Shown here piece by piece: positions 18,290 through 25,547 of a DNA stretch of 64,000 nt. Below the pieces are notes generated by a model that worked only from the letters and a program-made list of their open reading frames with translations, made no database searches and was not told where the DNA came from. Within the stretch, counting starts at the first letter, position 1. Each line of letters opens with the position of its first letter. Made by a program: the position numbers and the translations under genes. The stretch comes from CAYSBE01 sp046309355 (GTDB taxonomy: Bacteria; Bacteroidota; Bacteroidia; UKL13-3): assembly GCA_046309355.1 (NCBI GenBank), contig JBKCPL010000074.1, positions 1 to 64,000 of the forward strand, read 5' to 3'.

Positions 18290-18595
18290 ATGAAATTTCA
18301 AAAACACATATTTATCTGTACCAATCAAAAAGAGCCCGGAAAGGCTTGTTGCGGTGAACAACGCGGCATGGAACTGGTTCAAAAATTCAGAGACGTATTA
18401 AATGAAAAAGGACTAAAGGGTGTAGTACGCGCTCAGCGTGCGGGATGTCTGGATGCCTGCAAATATGGTCCTGCACTGGTTGTGTATCCTGATGGTATAT
18501 ACTATGCTCCGGTATCTCCCGATGATGTGGAGCGTATTGTTAATGAGCATATCATTGACGGAAATCCTGTAGAGGAGCTTGTATTGAACTGGTAA
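18290..18595 (+). CDS. Thioredoxin-like [2Fe-2S] ferredoxin
   Basis: 101-aa protein of the CooPS/2Fe-2S thioredoxin-like type. The four candidate cluster cysteines are Cys10, Cys20 or Cys21, Cys53 and Cys57 (CTNQ...ACCGEQ...AGCLDACKYGP), followed by the VVYPDGIYY strand. The longer frame from 18260 overlaps speA and was rejected; ATG 18290 sits one base past the speA stop. The redox partner is unknown. Co-transcription with speA is likely from spacing. Confidence 0.85.
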   Translation: MKFQKHIFICTNQKEPGKACCGEQRGMELVQKFRDVLNEKGLKGVVRAQRAGCLDACKYGPALVVYPDGIYYAPVSPDDVERIVNEHIIDGNPVEELVLNW

Positions 18596-18755
18596 GTTTT
18601 ACTTTACTGGTTTACCTGCTTTTTTGTTTATAACACCTGCGTGTGTTACCAAAGTTACTGTGCGATTTTATAAATCAGACAACAGACCTTCGTCTGTAAC
18701 AAACGATTCATCAGGCAGCTATCAGAATGGCTTAGGTGTGCATGTACTTGTTATA
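18596..18755. other. Intergenic region between ferredoxin and dnaK
   Basis: 160 bases, no convincing gene. It contains a small hairpin ACAGAC-CTTC-GTCTGT at 18682-18697 without a T-run; function unknown. Confidence 0.4.
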
Positions 18756-18792
18756 GTAAGAAAAAGGCGGACATTGTCCGCCTTTTTCTTAC
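18756..18792. terminator. Bidirectional terminator between ferredoxin and dnaK
   Basis: Perfect 17-bp stem (18756-18772 with 18776-18792), 3-base loop ATT, with A-tract and T-tract inside the arms so it can act on both strands. It lies between two convergent genes. Confidence 0.85.
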
Positions 18793-18810
18793 AATCAAAA
18801 TACCCAAAGG

Positions 18811-20712
18811 TTACTTCACTTCTTCAAACTCAACATCCTGTACATTATTGGTATCTGAATTACCTGTGTTGGCTCCATCGGCAGAAGCGCTTTCAGTTTG
18901 TGCTTGTTGAGTAGCGTTGTATAAATCCTGTGATGCAGCCTGCCACGCCTCGTTCAGGGCATTCATATGCGTATCAATACCTGCAAGGTCTTTGGCTTCA
19001 TGTGCTTTTTTCAATTCGCCCAAGGCTTTTTCAATGGTTTCTTTTTTATCAGCAGGAAGTTTTTCGCCATATTCTTTCAGTTGCTTTTCAGTTTGGAATA
19101 TCAGGCTGTCGGCCATGTTTACTTTTTCAGCCTCTTCTTTTGCTTTCTTATCGGCTTCGGCATTAGCTTCCGCTTCACGTTTCATTTTTTCGATATCTTC
19201 TTTGCTCAGTCCACTTGATGATTCGATGCGTATCTTTTGCTCTTTACCGGTGCCTTTATCTTTGGCACTTACGTGCATAATACCATTTGCATCAACGTCA
19301 AAGCTTACTTCAATTTGTGGAACACCGCGTGGTGACGGGGGTATGCCATCGAGGTGGAAACGGCCTATGGTGCGGTTGTCGCGGGCCATTGGTCGTTCGC
19401 CTTGCAATACATGTATTTCTACAGACGGTTGGTTATCGGCTGCAGTCGAAAATACTTCACTGCGTTTGGTTGGAATGGTGGTATTGGACTCAATCAATTT
19501 GGTGAATACACCACCCATGGTTTCGATGCCCAGTGATAGGGGAGTTACATCAAGAAGCAATACGTCTTTTACTTCACCGGTCAACACACCCCCTTGTATG
19601 GCAGCGCCAATGGCTACAACTTCATCCGGATTCACCCCTTTTGATGGGGATTTGCCGAAGAAATCTTCTACTGCTTTTTGTACAGCCGGTATACGTGTAG
19701 AACCACCTACCAATATAACATCGTCAATATCGCTTGTACTTAATCCTGCATTTTTAAGGGCTGTGCGGCAAGGTTCAATCGTACGTTTGATAAGGCTGTC
19801 CACCAACTGCTCAAATTTGGCACGGGTTAATGTTTTTACCAGGTGTTTTGGGCCGCTTTGTGTAGCCGTGATGTATGGTAAATTTATTTCGGTTTGTGGA
19901 GAACTGGAAAGTTCGATTTTGGCTTTTTCAGCTGATTCTTTCAAGCGTTGAAGCGCCATCGGGTCCTTGCGAAGATCTATTCCTTCTTCCGATTGAAATT
20001 CCTGAGCCAGCCAGTTAATAATCTCGTTATCGAAATCATCGCCACCCAGGTGCGTGTCCCCATCGGTTGATTTTACTTCAAAAACGCCATCGCCCAATTC
20101 GAGCACAGATACGTCATGTGTACCACCACCGCAGTCGAACACTACGATTTTAAGGTCTTTCTTATCTTTTTTATCAAGTCCGTAAGCCAGTGCAGCTGCG
20201 GTAGGCTCGTTAATGATTCTGCGTACGTTCAAACCGGCAATTTCACCCGCTTCTTTTGTGGCCTGACGCTGTGCATCGTTGAAATAAGCAGGTACGGTAA
20301 TTACCGCTTCCTTTACTTCTGAACCCAGATAATCCTCAGCCGTTTTTTTCATTTTCTGAAGTATCATGGCAGATAATTCCTGAGGGCTATACATGCGGCC
20401 ATCAATATTTACGCGGGGAGTATTGCCATCGCCTTTTTCTACCTTATATGGCACTCGTGGTATTTCGTTCTTCGCTTCATCAAAGCTTTGACCCATAAAG
20501 CGCTTGATAGAATAAATAGTATTCTGCGGATTGGTAACCGCCTGACGTTTGGCCGGGTCACCTATTTTGCGCTCGCCATCTTTTAAAAATGCAACAATAG
20601 AAGGTGTGGTTCTGCGGCCTTCGCTATTGGCAATAACAACCGGTTCGTTGCCTTCCATCACGGCAACGCATGAATTGGTTGTTCCTAAGTCTATTCCTAT
20701 AATTTTGCTCAT
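18811..20712 (-). CDS. dnaK: Molecular chaperone DnaK (Hsp70)
   Basis: 633-aa ATP-dependent chaperone. ATPase domain: IIGIDLGTTNSCVAV at the N-terminus, VVFDCGGGTHDVSVLELGDG (here split), VILVGGSTRIPAVQ; linker VLLLDVTPLSLGIET; then the substrate-binding domain and the acidic DVEFEEVK tail. DCGGGTHD departs from the common DLGGGTFD, keeping the catalytic Asp. The open frame continues to 20784 but MSKIIGIDLGTTNS is the invariant start. No dnaJ or grpE is adjacent. Upstream lie four TGTCAG motifs, listed separately. Confidence 0.98.
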   Translation of the reverse strand: MSKIIGIDLGTTNSCVAVMEGNEPVVIANSEGRRTTPSIVAFLKDGERKIGDPAKRQAVTNPQNTIYSIKRFMGQSFDEAKNEIPRVPYKVEKGDGNTPRVNIDGRMYSPQELSAMILQKMKKTAEDYLGSEVKEAVITVPAYFNDAQRQATKEAGEIAGLNVRRIINEPTAAALAYGLDKKDKKDLKIVVFDCGGGTHDVSVLELGDGVFEVKSTDGDTHLGGDDFDNEIINWLAQEFQSEEGIDLRKDPMALQRLKESAEKAKIELSSSPQTEINLPYITATQSGPKHLVKTLTRAKFEQLVDSLIKRTIEPCRTALKNAGLSTSDIDDVILVGGSTRIPAVQKAVEDFFGKSPSKGVNPDEVVAIGAAIQGGVLTGEVKDVLLLDVTPLSLGIETMGGVFTKLIESNTTIPTKRSEVFSTAADNQPSVEIHVLQGERPMARDNRTIGRFHLDGIPPSPRGVPQIEVSFDVDANGIMHVSAKDKGTGKEQKIRIESSSGLSKEDIEKMKREAEANAEADKKAKEEAEKVNMADSLIFQTEKQLKEYGEKLPADKKETIEKALGELKKAHEAKDLAGIDTHMNALNEAWQAASQDLYNATQQAQTESASADGANTGNSDTNNVQDVEFEEVK

Positions 20713-20768
20713 ATATAAAATGTTTATTGCGTTCTGATTATCAATTGAAGTGCCAATCGATTTAGTGC

Positions 20769-20844
20769 TGTCAGTAGCATACAATATGTCAGTGCGGTTA
20801 CTGAATGAGGGCTAAAAATTCACAAACTGTCAGTAGTTTGTCAG
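20769..20844. promoter_or_regulatory. TGTCAG repeat cluster and dyad upstream of dnaK
   Basis: TGTCAG occurs at 20769, 20787, 20828 and 20839. The last two starts are 11 bp apart, one helical turn. A 7-bp dyad ACAAACT-N6-AGTTTGT spans 20822-20841. It lies between the dnaK start and the end of the upstream lipoprotein gene. Candidate operator for heat-shock control; no CIRCE sequence is present. Confidence 0.4.
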
Positions 20845-20846
20845 TT

Positions 20847-21818
20847 TCAGGGGGTGAAACGAGGCAGGCTATTAATAGCATCCAGGCTGGCCTTATCAGC
20901 CAAAACAACATTGGAGAAGGTAGAAATGGAGCGGCTTGAAAAAATACCCAATCCATTATCTATGTTGCTGAATTCGGGTTTGTTTTGAACAAACGAGTTT
21001 TGTGTGCGGCTTATATCTATAAATAGCTTTAAGTCTTGCGAGCCTCCGGCAAATATATAATCAAGCCCTCTGAATTTCCGACTTACAGTGGGATCGTTTG
21101 ATAATTCGGTGCGGAAAAAGCCTAGCATATCGGGTGCTGAAACAACACGTCTGGTGTATTCGCTGGCACTTATATCGCGTGTGAGCAAATTTAGAGATAT
21201 GGGAAATTCAACGATTTTTTGGCTGCTGTCTCCATTTGTGTTGAACTCTGTATAGCGCAGTCTTACGTAGGTGTCATACACAAAGGTATTTGCACCCGGT
21301 TTAAACCTGACGTTGAAAAATGAAACCGAGTCGGTCCTTAAACGAATACTGTAGGGCAAGCCTGATGGTGCCTGTGCCGTGTCGGCTATTCCCATAATGA
21401 ATGTACGGCCACGGTATGTTTTGCCCGTTTGTGGACTAAAAATTTCCAGGTTGTACACTCTGCCATCTGTACGCGGACGAAAATTAGCTGTATAGATGTA
21501 GGCTTCGTCCGATGTAAAGAACCCGGATTCTTTTGGGGCCGGTATTTTGTTAAATGTAAACGACTCGCTTGAAGTTGACGTAACTTTTACAACCAGTGAG
21601 TCAAAATACAGTGAGTCGGGGTACTGCGCACCCTGCTGCGTATTTTGTGAAATGGAATTTTGATAGGTTTTTTGAATACGAATGTATTGCACGTTGCTAT
21701 TGGCATCCAGTAATCCAAAAACCACCGGAGTTTCTAACCATGGCGCATTTATGTCAATGTCGTTTTTGCATTGTGTAAACAGGCAAAGTAGCAGAACGGC
21801 ACCGATGTATTTTTTCAT
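20847..21818 (-). CDS. Lipoprotein of unknown function (tandem paralogue B)
   Basis: 323-aa exported lipoprotein: signal MKKYIGAVLLLCLFTQC with lipobox FTQC, Cys17. The mature N-terminus carries NAPWLETPVVFGLLD...VQYIRIQKTYQ, which is shared in pattern with the next gene (APYKETPVIYCVLD...TQYVRVAKTYQ). The rest looks like beta-rich, Ser/Thr-rich extracellular domains. I do not recognise a defined family; it is similar in layout to DUF4249-like Bacteroidota lipoproteins. Tandem with its paralogue, 26 bases apart, suggesting duplication. Confidence 0.75.
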   Translation of the reverse strand: MKKYIGAVLLLCLFTQCKNDIDINAPWLETPVVFGLLDANSNVQYIRIQKTYQNSISQNTQQGAQYPDSLYFDSLVVKVTSTSSESFTFNKIPAPKESGFFTSDEAYIYTANFRPRTDGRVYNLEIFSPQTGKTYRGRTFIMGIADTAQAPSGLPYSIRLRTDSVSFFNVRFKPGANTFVYDTYVRLRYTEFNTNGDSSQKIVEFPISLNLLTRDISASEYTRRVVSAPDMLGFFRTELSNDPTVSRKFRGLDYIFAGGSQDLKLFIDISRTQNSFVQNKPEFSNIDNGLGIFSSRSISTFSNVVLADKASLDAINSLPRFTP

Positions 21819-21844
21819 GCGGTGCGAATATAGGTGTTGCAGGT

Positions 21845-22807
21845 CTATTTTTGCATACCGGGTATTGTTTGAATACTTTTAATCAGCGAAGGGTCTACCG
21901 TTATATTTTGCAAGCTGCTGGTATACATTGCACCCACAAAACCTAAGGCTCCGGGTATGTTGCTGGTATTGGTCGATTTTGAAACAAAAAACAGCGAGGG
22001 CAACGATTGATAGTATGCCAGTTCAAATTCGCTTCCGCCCGAAACCCAATTTATGTCAGTTCGTAGATAGCGGAAACTTTTACCCGGCATGGCTGATAGC
22101 TCCCTGCGCAAGTAATTCACCCAATCACTTCCACGCATAGTGATGTAGATACTTTCGAATGACTTATTTTCATCGGCCAGTATATTGCGCGCTGCAAAGT
22201 AATCGATAAAACGTTCAGGGCATGAGGCTTGAGAGGGGCTGTCGCACAAGGCGTAGTAAAAACGTACATAGCAGCTAAACATTCTGCCGTACCTGCCTGC
22301 TGTAATTGCCAGATTGTTATTGCCAGCATCCAGTTTACTGTTTCTGCTGAAAATAATTTCTGATGGTGCATCAATGGCTTGTACGCGTGCAGCATACGTT
22401 TTGTCGGTAGACGGTATGTATACCCGAACAGTGTAAAACTGTCCCGGGGTCAGTGCAAATGGCTCAGTTGTTTTATAAGCGTCATTACGTATATTAAATA
22501 TGCCAGCATCTTTTTGTAAACGAACGGGCTTTAGCGTTGTAGTAAGGCCTGTTTGTTCGCTTGAAATTCGAACATTCAATTCCTCATTAAAGTATCCAAG
22601 CATGCTATCGCGGGCACCGGCAAAACTTTCACCCTCTATCTGGTATGTTTTAGCCACGCGCACATATTGTGTATCAACACCCCCATCGAGCACACAGTAA
22701 ATGACAGGAGTTTCTTTGTAGGGCGCATACACTTCCAACTCGTTGTCGCATCCTGCTATTGTCAGCAGCAGTATAGAAATGAGTGTATTTATTAACGTGT
22801 GTTTCAC
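21845..22807 (-). CDS. Lipoprotein of unknown function (tandem paralogue A)
   Basis: 320-aa lipoprotein; signal MKHTLINTLISILLLTIAGC with lipobox IAGC, Cys20. It shares the N-terminal APYKETPVIYCVLDGG and QYVRVAKTYQ pattern and overall length with the downstream gene, so they are paralogues that have diverged strongly. Four extra cysteines near CDSPSQASCPE may make a disulphide. Function unknown; the mature protein is probably on the outer membrane. Divergent from panB. Confidence 0.75.
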   Translation of the reverse strand: MKHTLINTLISILLLTIAGCDNELEVYAPYKETPVIYCVLDGGVDTQYVRVAKTYQIEGESFAGARDSMLGYFNEELNVRISSEQTGLTTTLKPVRLQKDAGIFNIRNDAYKTTEPFALTPGQFYTVRVYIPSTDKTYAARVQAIDAPSEIIFSRNSKLDAGNNNLAITAGRYGRMFSCYVRFYYALCDSPSQASCPERFIDYFAARNILADENKSFESIYITMRGSDWVNYLRRELSAMPGKSFRYLRTDINWVSGGSEFELAYYQSLPSLFFVSKSTNTSNIPGALGFVGAMYTSSLQNITVDPSLIKSIQTIPGMQK

Positions 22808-22851
22808 GAAGATGTTTACCTGGCAGGATGTAAAAATATAAAATTCCCGCT

Positions 22852-22859
22852 TACATTTG
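22852..22859 (+). promoter_or_regulatory. -7 promoter box for panB
   Basis: TACATTTG, a perfect TAnnTTTG, 23 bases before the panB ATG. No clear TTTG is found at the -33 position. Confidence 0.35.
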
Positions 22860-22881
22860 ATGCCACTACATACATAGCCTT

Positions 22882-23697
22882 ATGAGCACGCACAAGGAAA
22901 TAAAGAAAGTGACTACCCACATTTTGCAGGAAATGAAAATGAGGGGCGAAAAAATATCGATGCTTACTGCCTACGATTATTCCATGGCTCGCATACTGGA
23001 TGATGCCAGGGTAGACGTGTTGCTGGTGGGCGACTCGGCAAGTAATGTGATGCACGGGCATGAAACTACATTGCCTATTACGTTGGATGAGATGATTTCT
23101 CATGCTGCATCTGTCATTCGGGCTGTAACAAGAAGCTTAGTTGTTGTAGATCTGCCGTTTGGTTCGTATCAGGGCAACTCCAAGGAGGCGCTAAGTTCAG
23201 CTATACGCATCATGAAAGAAGCAGAAGCGCATGCCGTAAAACTGGAGGGTGGTGAGGAAGTGGTAGAATCTATTAAGCGTATACTCACTGCCGGTATTCC
23301 GGTTATGGGACATTTGGGCTTAACACCTCAAAGCATATATAAATTCGGTACGTACGAAGTACGCGCCAAGGAAGACGAAGAAGCGAAAAAGCTAAAGCAT
23401 GATGCGCTATTACTGGAACAAGCGGGTTGCTTTGCTATTGTTTTAGAAAAAATTCCATCAGCGTTGGCCAAAGAAGTGACTGAATCGGTCAAAATTCCGA
23501 TTATTGGCATTGGTGCCGGACCTTTTGTTGATGGTCAGGTACTGGTTAGTCATGATATGCTGGGTATAAACAAAGATTTTTCACCCAAATTTCTCAGAAG
23601 ATACCTGAGCTTATACGATGAAATAAAAGGAGCAGTTCAGCAATACGTAGCCGATGTGAAATCACAGGATTTTCCGAATTCATCGGAACAATATTGA
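22882..23697 (+). CDS. panB: 3-methyl-2-oxobutanoate hydroxymethyltransferase
   Basis: First committed enzyme of pantothenate synthesis: transfers a hydroxymethyl group from 5,10-methylene-THF to ketoisovalerate, giving ketopantoate. At 271 aa it is normal length. Family features: KISMLTAYDYSMARILDDA, DVLLVGDSASNVMHGHETT with metal-binding Asp, AVKLEGGEEV, GHLGLTPQSIYKFGTYEVR and IPIIGIGAGPFVDGQVLV. No panC or panD neighbour; monocistronic or with the following pseudouridine synthase (48 bases apart). Confidence 0.97.
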   Translation: MSTHKEIKKVTTHILQEMKMRGEKISMLTAYDYSMARILDDARVDVLLVGDSASNVMHGHETTLPITLDEMISHAASVIRAVTRSLVVVDLPFGSYQGNSKEALSSAIRIMKEAEAHAVKLEGGEEVVESIKRILTAGIPVMGHLGLTPQSIYKFGTYEVRAKEDEEAKKLKHDALLLEQAGCFAIVLEKIPSALAKEVTESVKIPIIGIGAGPFVDGQVLVSHDMLGINKDFSPKFLRRYLSLYDEIKGAVQQYVADVKSQDFPNSSEQY

Positions 23698-23745
23698 TTC
23701 ATCCTGTTATATCCGATTTGTTGAACTTCCGGGTAAAGTAAACGC

Positions 23746-24393
23746 ATGAAAATTTTATACGAAGACAACCACCTCATCGCGGTTGAGAAAAGGGCCGGAC
23801 AAACTGTGCAGCCCGAGCCGGGTAAGCCGCCAAGTGTGGAAGAAGAGGTAAAGGCGTATATAAAAGAAAAATACGAAAAGCCCGGTGCTGTTTTTGTAGG
23901 TGTGATACACCGGCTGGATATGCCCGTGAGCGGAATTGTATTACTTGCCAAAACAAGCAAAGCGCTGGAAAGAATGAATAAGTTATTTGAGCAACGCAAC
24001 GTAAAAAAAATGTATACTACTCAGGTAGAGAATGGGCCTTCAAAACCTGAAGATACCATTACCCACTGGCTTAAACGAGACGATGTACGCAAATTGGTAA
24101 AAGCGTATGAAAGCGAAACACCGGGTACAGAAAAAGCGCAATTGCACTACGTGTTGCTGAAAAATAAGCAGGGGAGGTCGATACTGCAGGTCACACTACT
24201 AACAGGCCGTAAGCATCAAATACGTGCTCAGTTGTCGGCCATCGGTTGTCCAATTACAGGCGATGTAAAATACAAGGCCTCAAAGGCATTTGCCGACCAC
24301 CGTATTTTGCTACATGCTTCCGAATTGTCGTTTGTGCATCCGGTAACCAACGAGCCAATAACAATTCGCTCAACTCCTGATTTTTTAATTTAG
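23746..24393 (+). CDS. RluA-family RNA pseudouridine synthase (short form)
   Basis: 215-aa catalytic domain of the RluA family that isomerises uridine in rRNA or tRNA. The catalytic Asp is in VGVIHRLDMPVSGIVLLAK (HRLD at about 63-66). The C-terminal RKHQIRAQLSAIGCPITGDVKY is typical of the family. It lacks the N-terminal S4 domain of RluC/RluD, resembling RluA/TruC-like short members. Target site unknown. Confidence 0.92.
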   Translation: MKILYEDNHLIAVEKRAGQTVQPEPGKPPSVEEEVKAYIKEKYEKPGAVFVGVIHRLDMPVSGIVLLAKTSKALERMNKLFEQRNVKKMYTTQVENGPSKPEDTITHWLKRDDVRKLVKAYESETPGTEKAQLHYVLLKNKQGRSILQVTLLTGRKHQIRAQLSAIGCPITGDVKYKASKAFADHRILLHASELSFVHPVTNEPITIRSTPDFLI

Positions 24394-24412
24394 TCAAATA
24401 CACAGTCGTTTT

Positions 24413-24459
24413 TGGGGTGGAATATGGTCCCGATAGCTATCGGGATCGAACCCACGACC
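24413..24459 (-). pseudogene. tRNA-His 3' fragment interrupted by an 18-bp palindrome
   Basis: Bases 24413-24427 and 24446-24459 match the 3' part (CCA, acceptor, T-arm) of the intact tRNA-His lying 102 bp to the right. Between them, in place of GGC, is the perfect palindrome TCCCGATAGCTATCGGGA (24428-24445). No 5' half accompanies it. It is either an attachment-type 3' duplication or a decayed tandem tRNA copy. Confidence 0.75.
24428..24445. repeat. Palindromic repeat TCCCG...CGGGA, copy 1
   Basis: TCCCGATAGCTATCGGGA, perfectly self-complementary. Its arms TCCCGAT/ATCGGGA recur at 53416-53435. Confidence 0.7.
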
Positions 24460-24485
24460 GTTTGGTATTGAATTTATAATAGCAT

Positions 24486-24515
24486 AAAAAAAGCCGAAGT
24501 AAAACTCCGGCTTTT
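24486..24515 (-). terminator. Terminator after tRNA-His
   Basis: On the minus strand, arms AAAAGCCGGAG and CTTCGGCTTTT with loop TTTTA, followed by a T-run. It starts at the tRNA 3' end. Confidence 0.7.
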
Positions 24516-24592
24516 GGGGTGGAATATGGGGCTCGAACCCACGACCTCCTGAACCACAATCAGGCGCTCTAACCAACTGAGCTAAAACCACC
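24515..24592 (-). tRNA. tRNA-His (anticodon GTG), atypical acceptor stem
   Basis: Cloverleaf with G-1, D-arm AGCTCAGTTGGTTAGAGC, anticodon stem CCTGA/TCAGG with loop TTGTGGT (anticodon GTG at 24555-24557), T-loop TTCGAGC and encoded CCA (24515-24517 on plus). In the acceptor, positions 5-68 and 6-67 are adjacent T·T mismatches (5' GTGGTTT against 3' ATTCCAC). Functional status therefore needs care, although all identity elements for HisRS (G-1, C73, anticodon) are present. Confidence 0.88.
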
Positions 24593-24626
24593 ATTTGGTG
24601 CTTTAACCTCCCGACAAATATCTGGA

Positions 24627-24641
24627 TGAGCTAAAACTACC
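24627..24641 (-). pseudogene. Possible tRNA 5' fragment next to tRNA-His
   Basis: TGAGCTAAAACTACC on plus differs by one base from the 5' end of the intact tRNA-His (TGAGCTAAAACCACC at 24578-24592). With the 3' fragment on the other side, the intact gene is bracketed by remnants of both halves. Short, so could be chance. Confidence 0.4.
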
Positions 24642-24729
24642 GTTGTTGAAAATGAATCGGAACTTGATTCACACAATTCATTTACAGGGGTGCGAATTTA
24701 ATACGACTTTAAGTATTTATCAAACCAAA

Positions 24730-25449
24730 TTATTTTTGAAGGAAGTTTTTTTCTGCTTGTTCCCAGTTTAGTACTTGCCAAAATGCTTTTGCATAATCGG
24801 CACGTTTATTTTGATACTTTAGGTAATACGCATGTTCCCATACATCCAGTGCCAGAATGGGCTTGCCTTTTACCTGTCCCTGCATGATGGGGTTATCCTG
24901 ATTGGCAGTGCTTACGACCTGCAGTGTTTTTCCCGTATCAATAAGCCATGCCCATCCAGAACCGAACTGGCTCAGTGCAGCCTTTTCAAATGTGTTTTTA
25001 AAGTTTTCCATACTACCGAATACACTCAGCAGGGCCTCATTCAATTTTCCGCCCGGTGTAGTGCCGGTCTTTAACAGCGGCCAAAAAAAACTGTGATTCC
25101 AGTGACCGCCTCCATTGTTTCGAATAATCGTTTTCGAACTATCGCTAATCGGTAATTGTGTGTAAGCATCTAACATTTTTTCCAATGAAAGTCCCTTAAG
25201 TGAGGGTTCTTTATCCAGTACCTCATTTAATTTAGTAATATAGGCCTGATGGTGTTTCGTGTGATGAATTTCCATGGTTTGTGCATCCATGTATGGCTCA
25301 AGCGCTTTGTACGGGTAGGTAAGAGGTGGTAACGTGAAGCTCGCATTTTGTAGAATACCCGCCTGAACGCTTTTAGGTATAGGTACAATAACAGCACCTG
25401 CCGATACAGCTACTGTTTTAATAAACTCTTTACGGTCAAGTTTTTTCAT
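24730..25449 (-). CDS. Superoxide dismutase (Fe/Mn), exported form
   Basis: Converts superoxide to oxygen and peroxide. The 239-aa ORF carries an N-terminal export-like leader (MKKLDRKEFIKTVAVSAGAVIVPIPKSVQA split around residue 15), so it is probably periplasmic or membrane-anchored rather than cytoplasmic. Metal ligands: His in MEIHHTKHHQAY (~62), His119 in GGHWNHSFFW, Asp and His in LDVWEHAYYLKYQNKRADY. GSGWAWL is present. Fe versus Mn preference is not decidable here. The longer frame to 25509 was rejected. Divergent from copA. Confidence 0.92.
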   Translation of the reverse strand: MKKLDRKEFIKTVAVSAGAVIVPIPKSVQAGILQNASFTLPPLTYPYKALEPYMDAQTMEIHHTKHHQAYITKLNEVLDKEPSLKGLSLEKMLDAYTQLPISDSSKTIIRNNGGGHWNHSFFWPLLKTGTTPGGKLNEALLSVFGSMENFKNTFEKAALSQFGSGWAWLIDTGKTLQVVSTANQDNPIMQGQVKGKPILALDVWEHAYYLKYQNKRADYAKAFWQVLNWEQAEKNFLQK

Positions 25450-25475
25450 AAAATATTCGAATTTAGGGACACATT

Positions 25476-25483
25476 CAAAAGTA
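25476..25483 (-). promoter_or_regulatory. -7 promoter box for superoxide dismutase
   Basis: Minus-strand TACTTTTG, a perfect TAnnTTTG, 27 bases before the start codon. No good -33 partner was found at 19-20 bases. Confidence 0.4.
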
Positions 25484-25508
25484 AACATAAACATCCATTT
25501 GCCATGCA

Positions 25509-25539
25509 ATTGTTTCTTACGTGCGAATAACTACTTTCG
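25509..25539 (+). promoter_or_regulatory. Candidate promoter for copA
   Basis: ATTG at 25509-25512, 19-base spacer, TACTTTCG at 25532-25539, one mismatch in each box; ATG at 25548. Confidence 0.4.
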
Positions 25540-25547
25540 TAAGCACT

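Noticed and set aside
18917..19951. 344-codon plus-strand ORF opposite dnaK
   Set aside because: Antisense shadow of a highly conserved gene; long only because of codon bias in dnaK.
20713..20846. CIRCE operator for dnaK
   Set aside because: No TTAGCACTC-N9-GAGTGCTAA-like sequence is present.
24394..24594. 66-codon minus-strand ORF with LVRAPDCGSGG
   Set aside because: It reads through tRNA-His and its fragment on the same strand; typical tRNA-derived false ORF.
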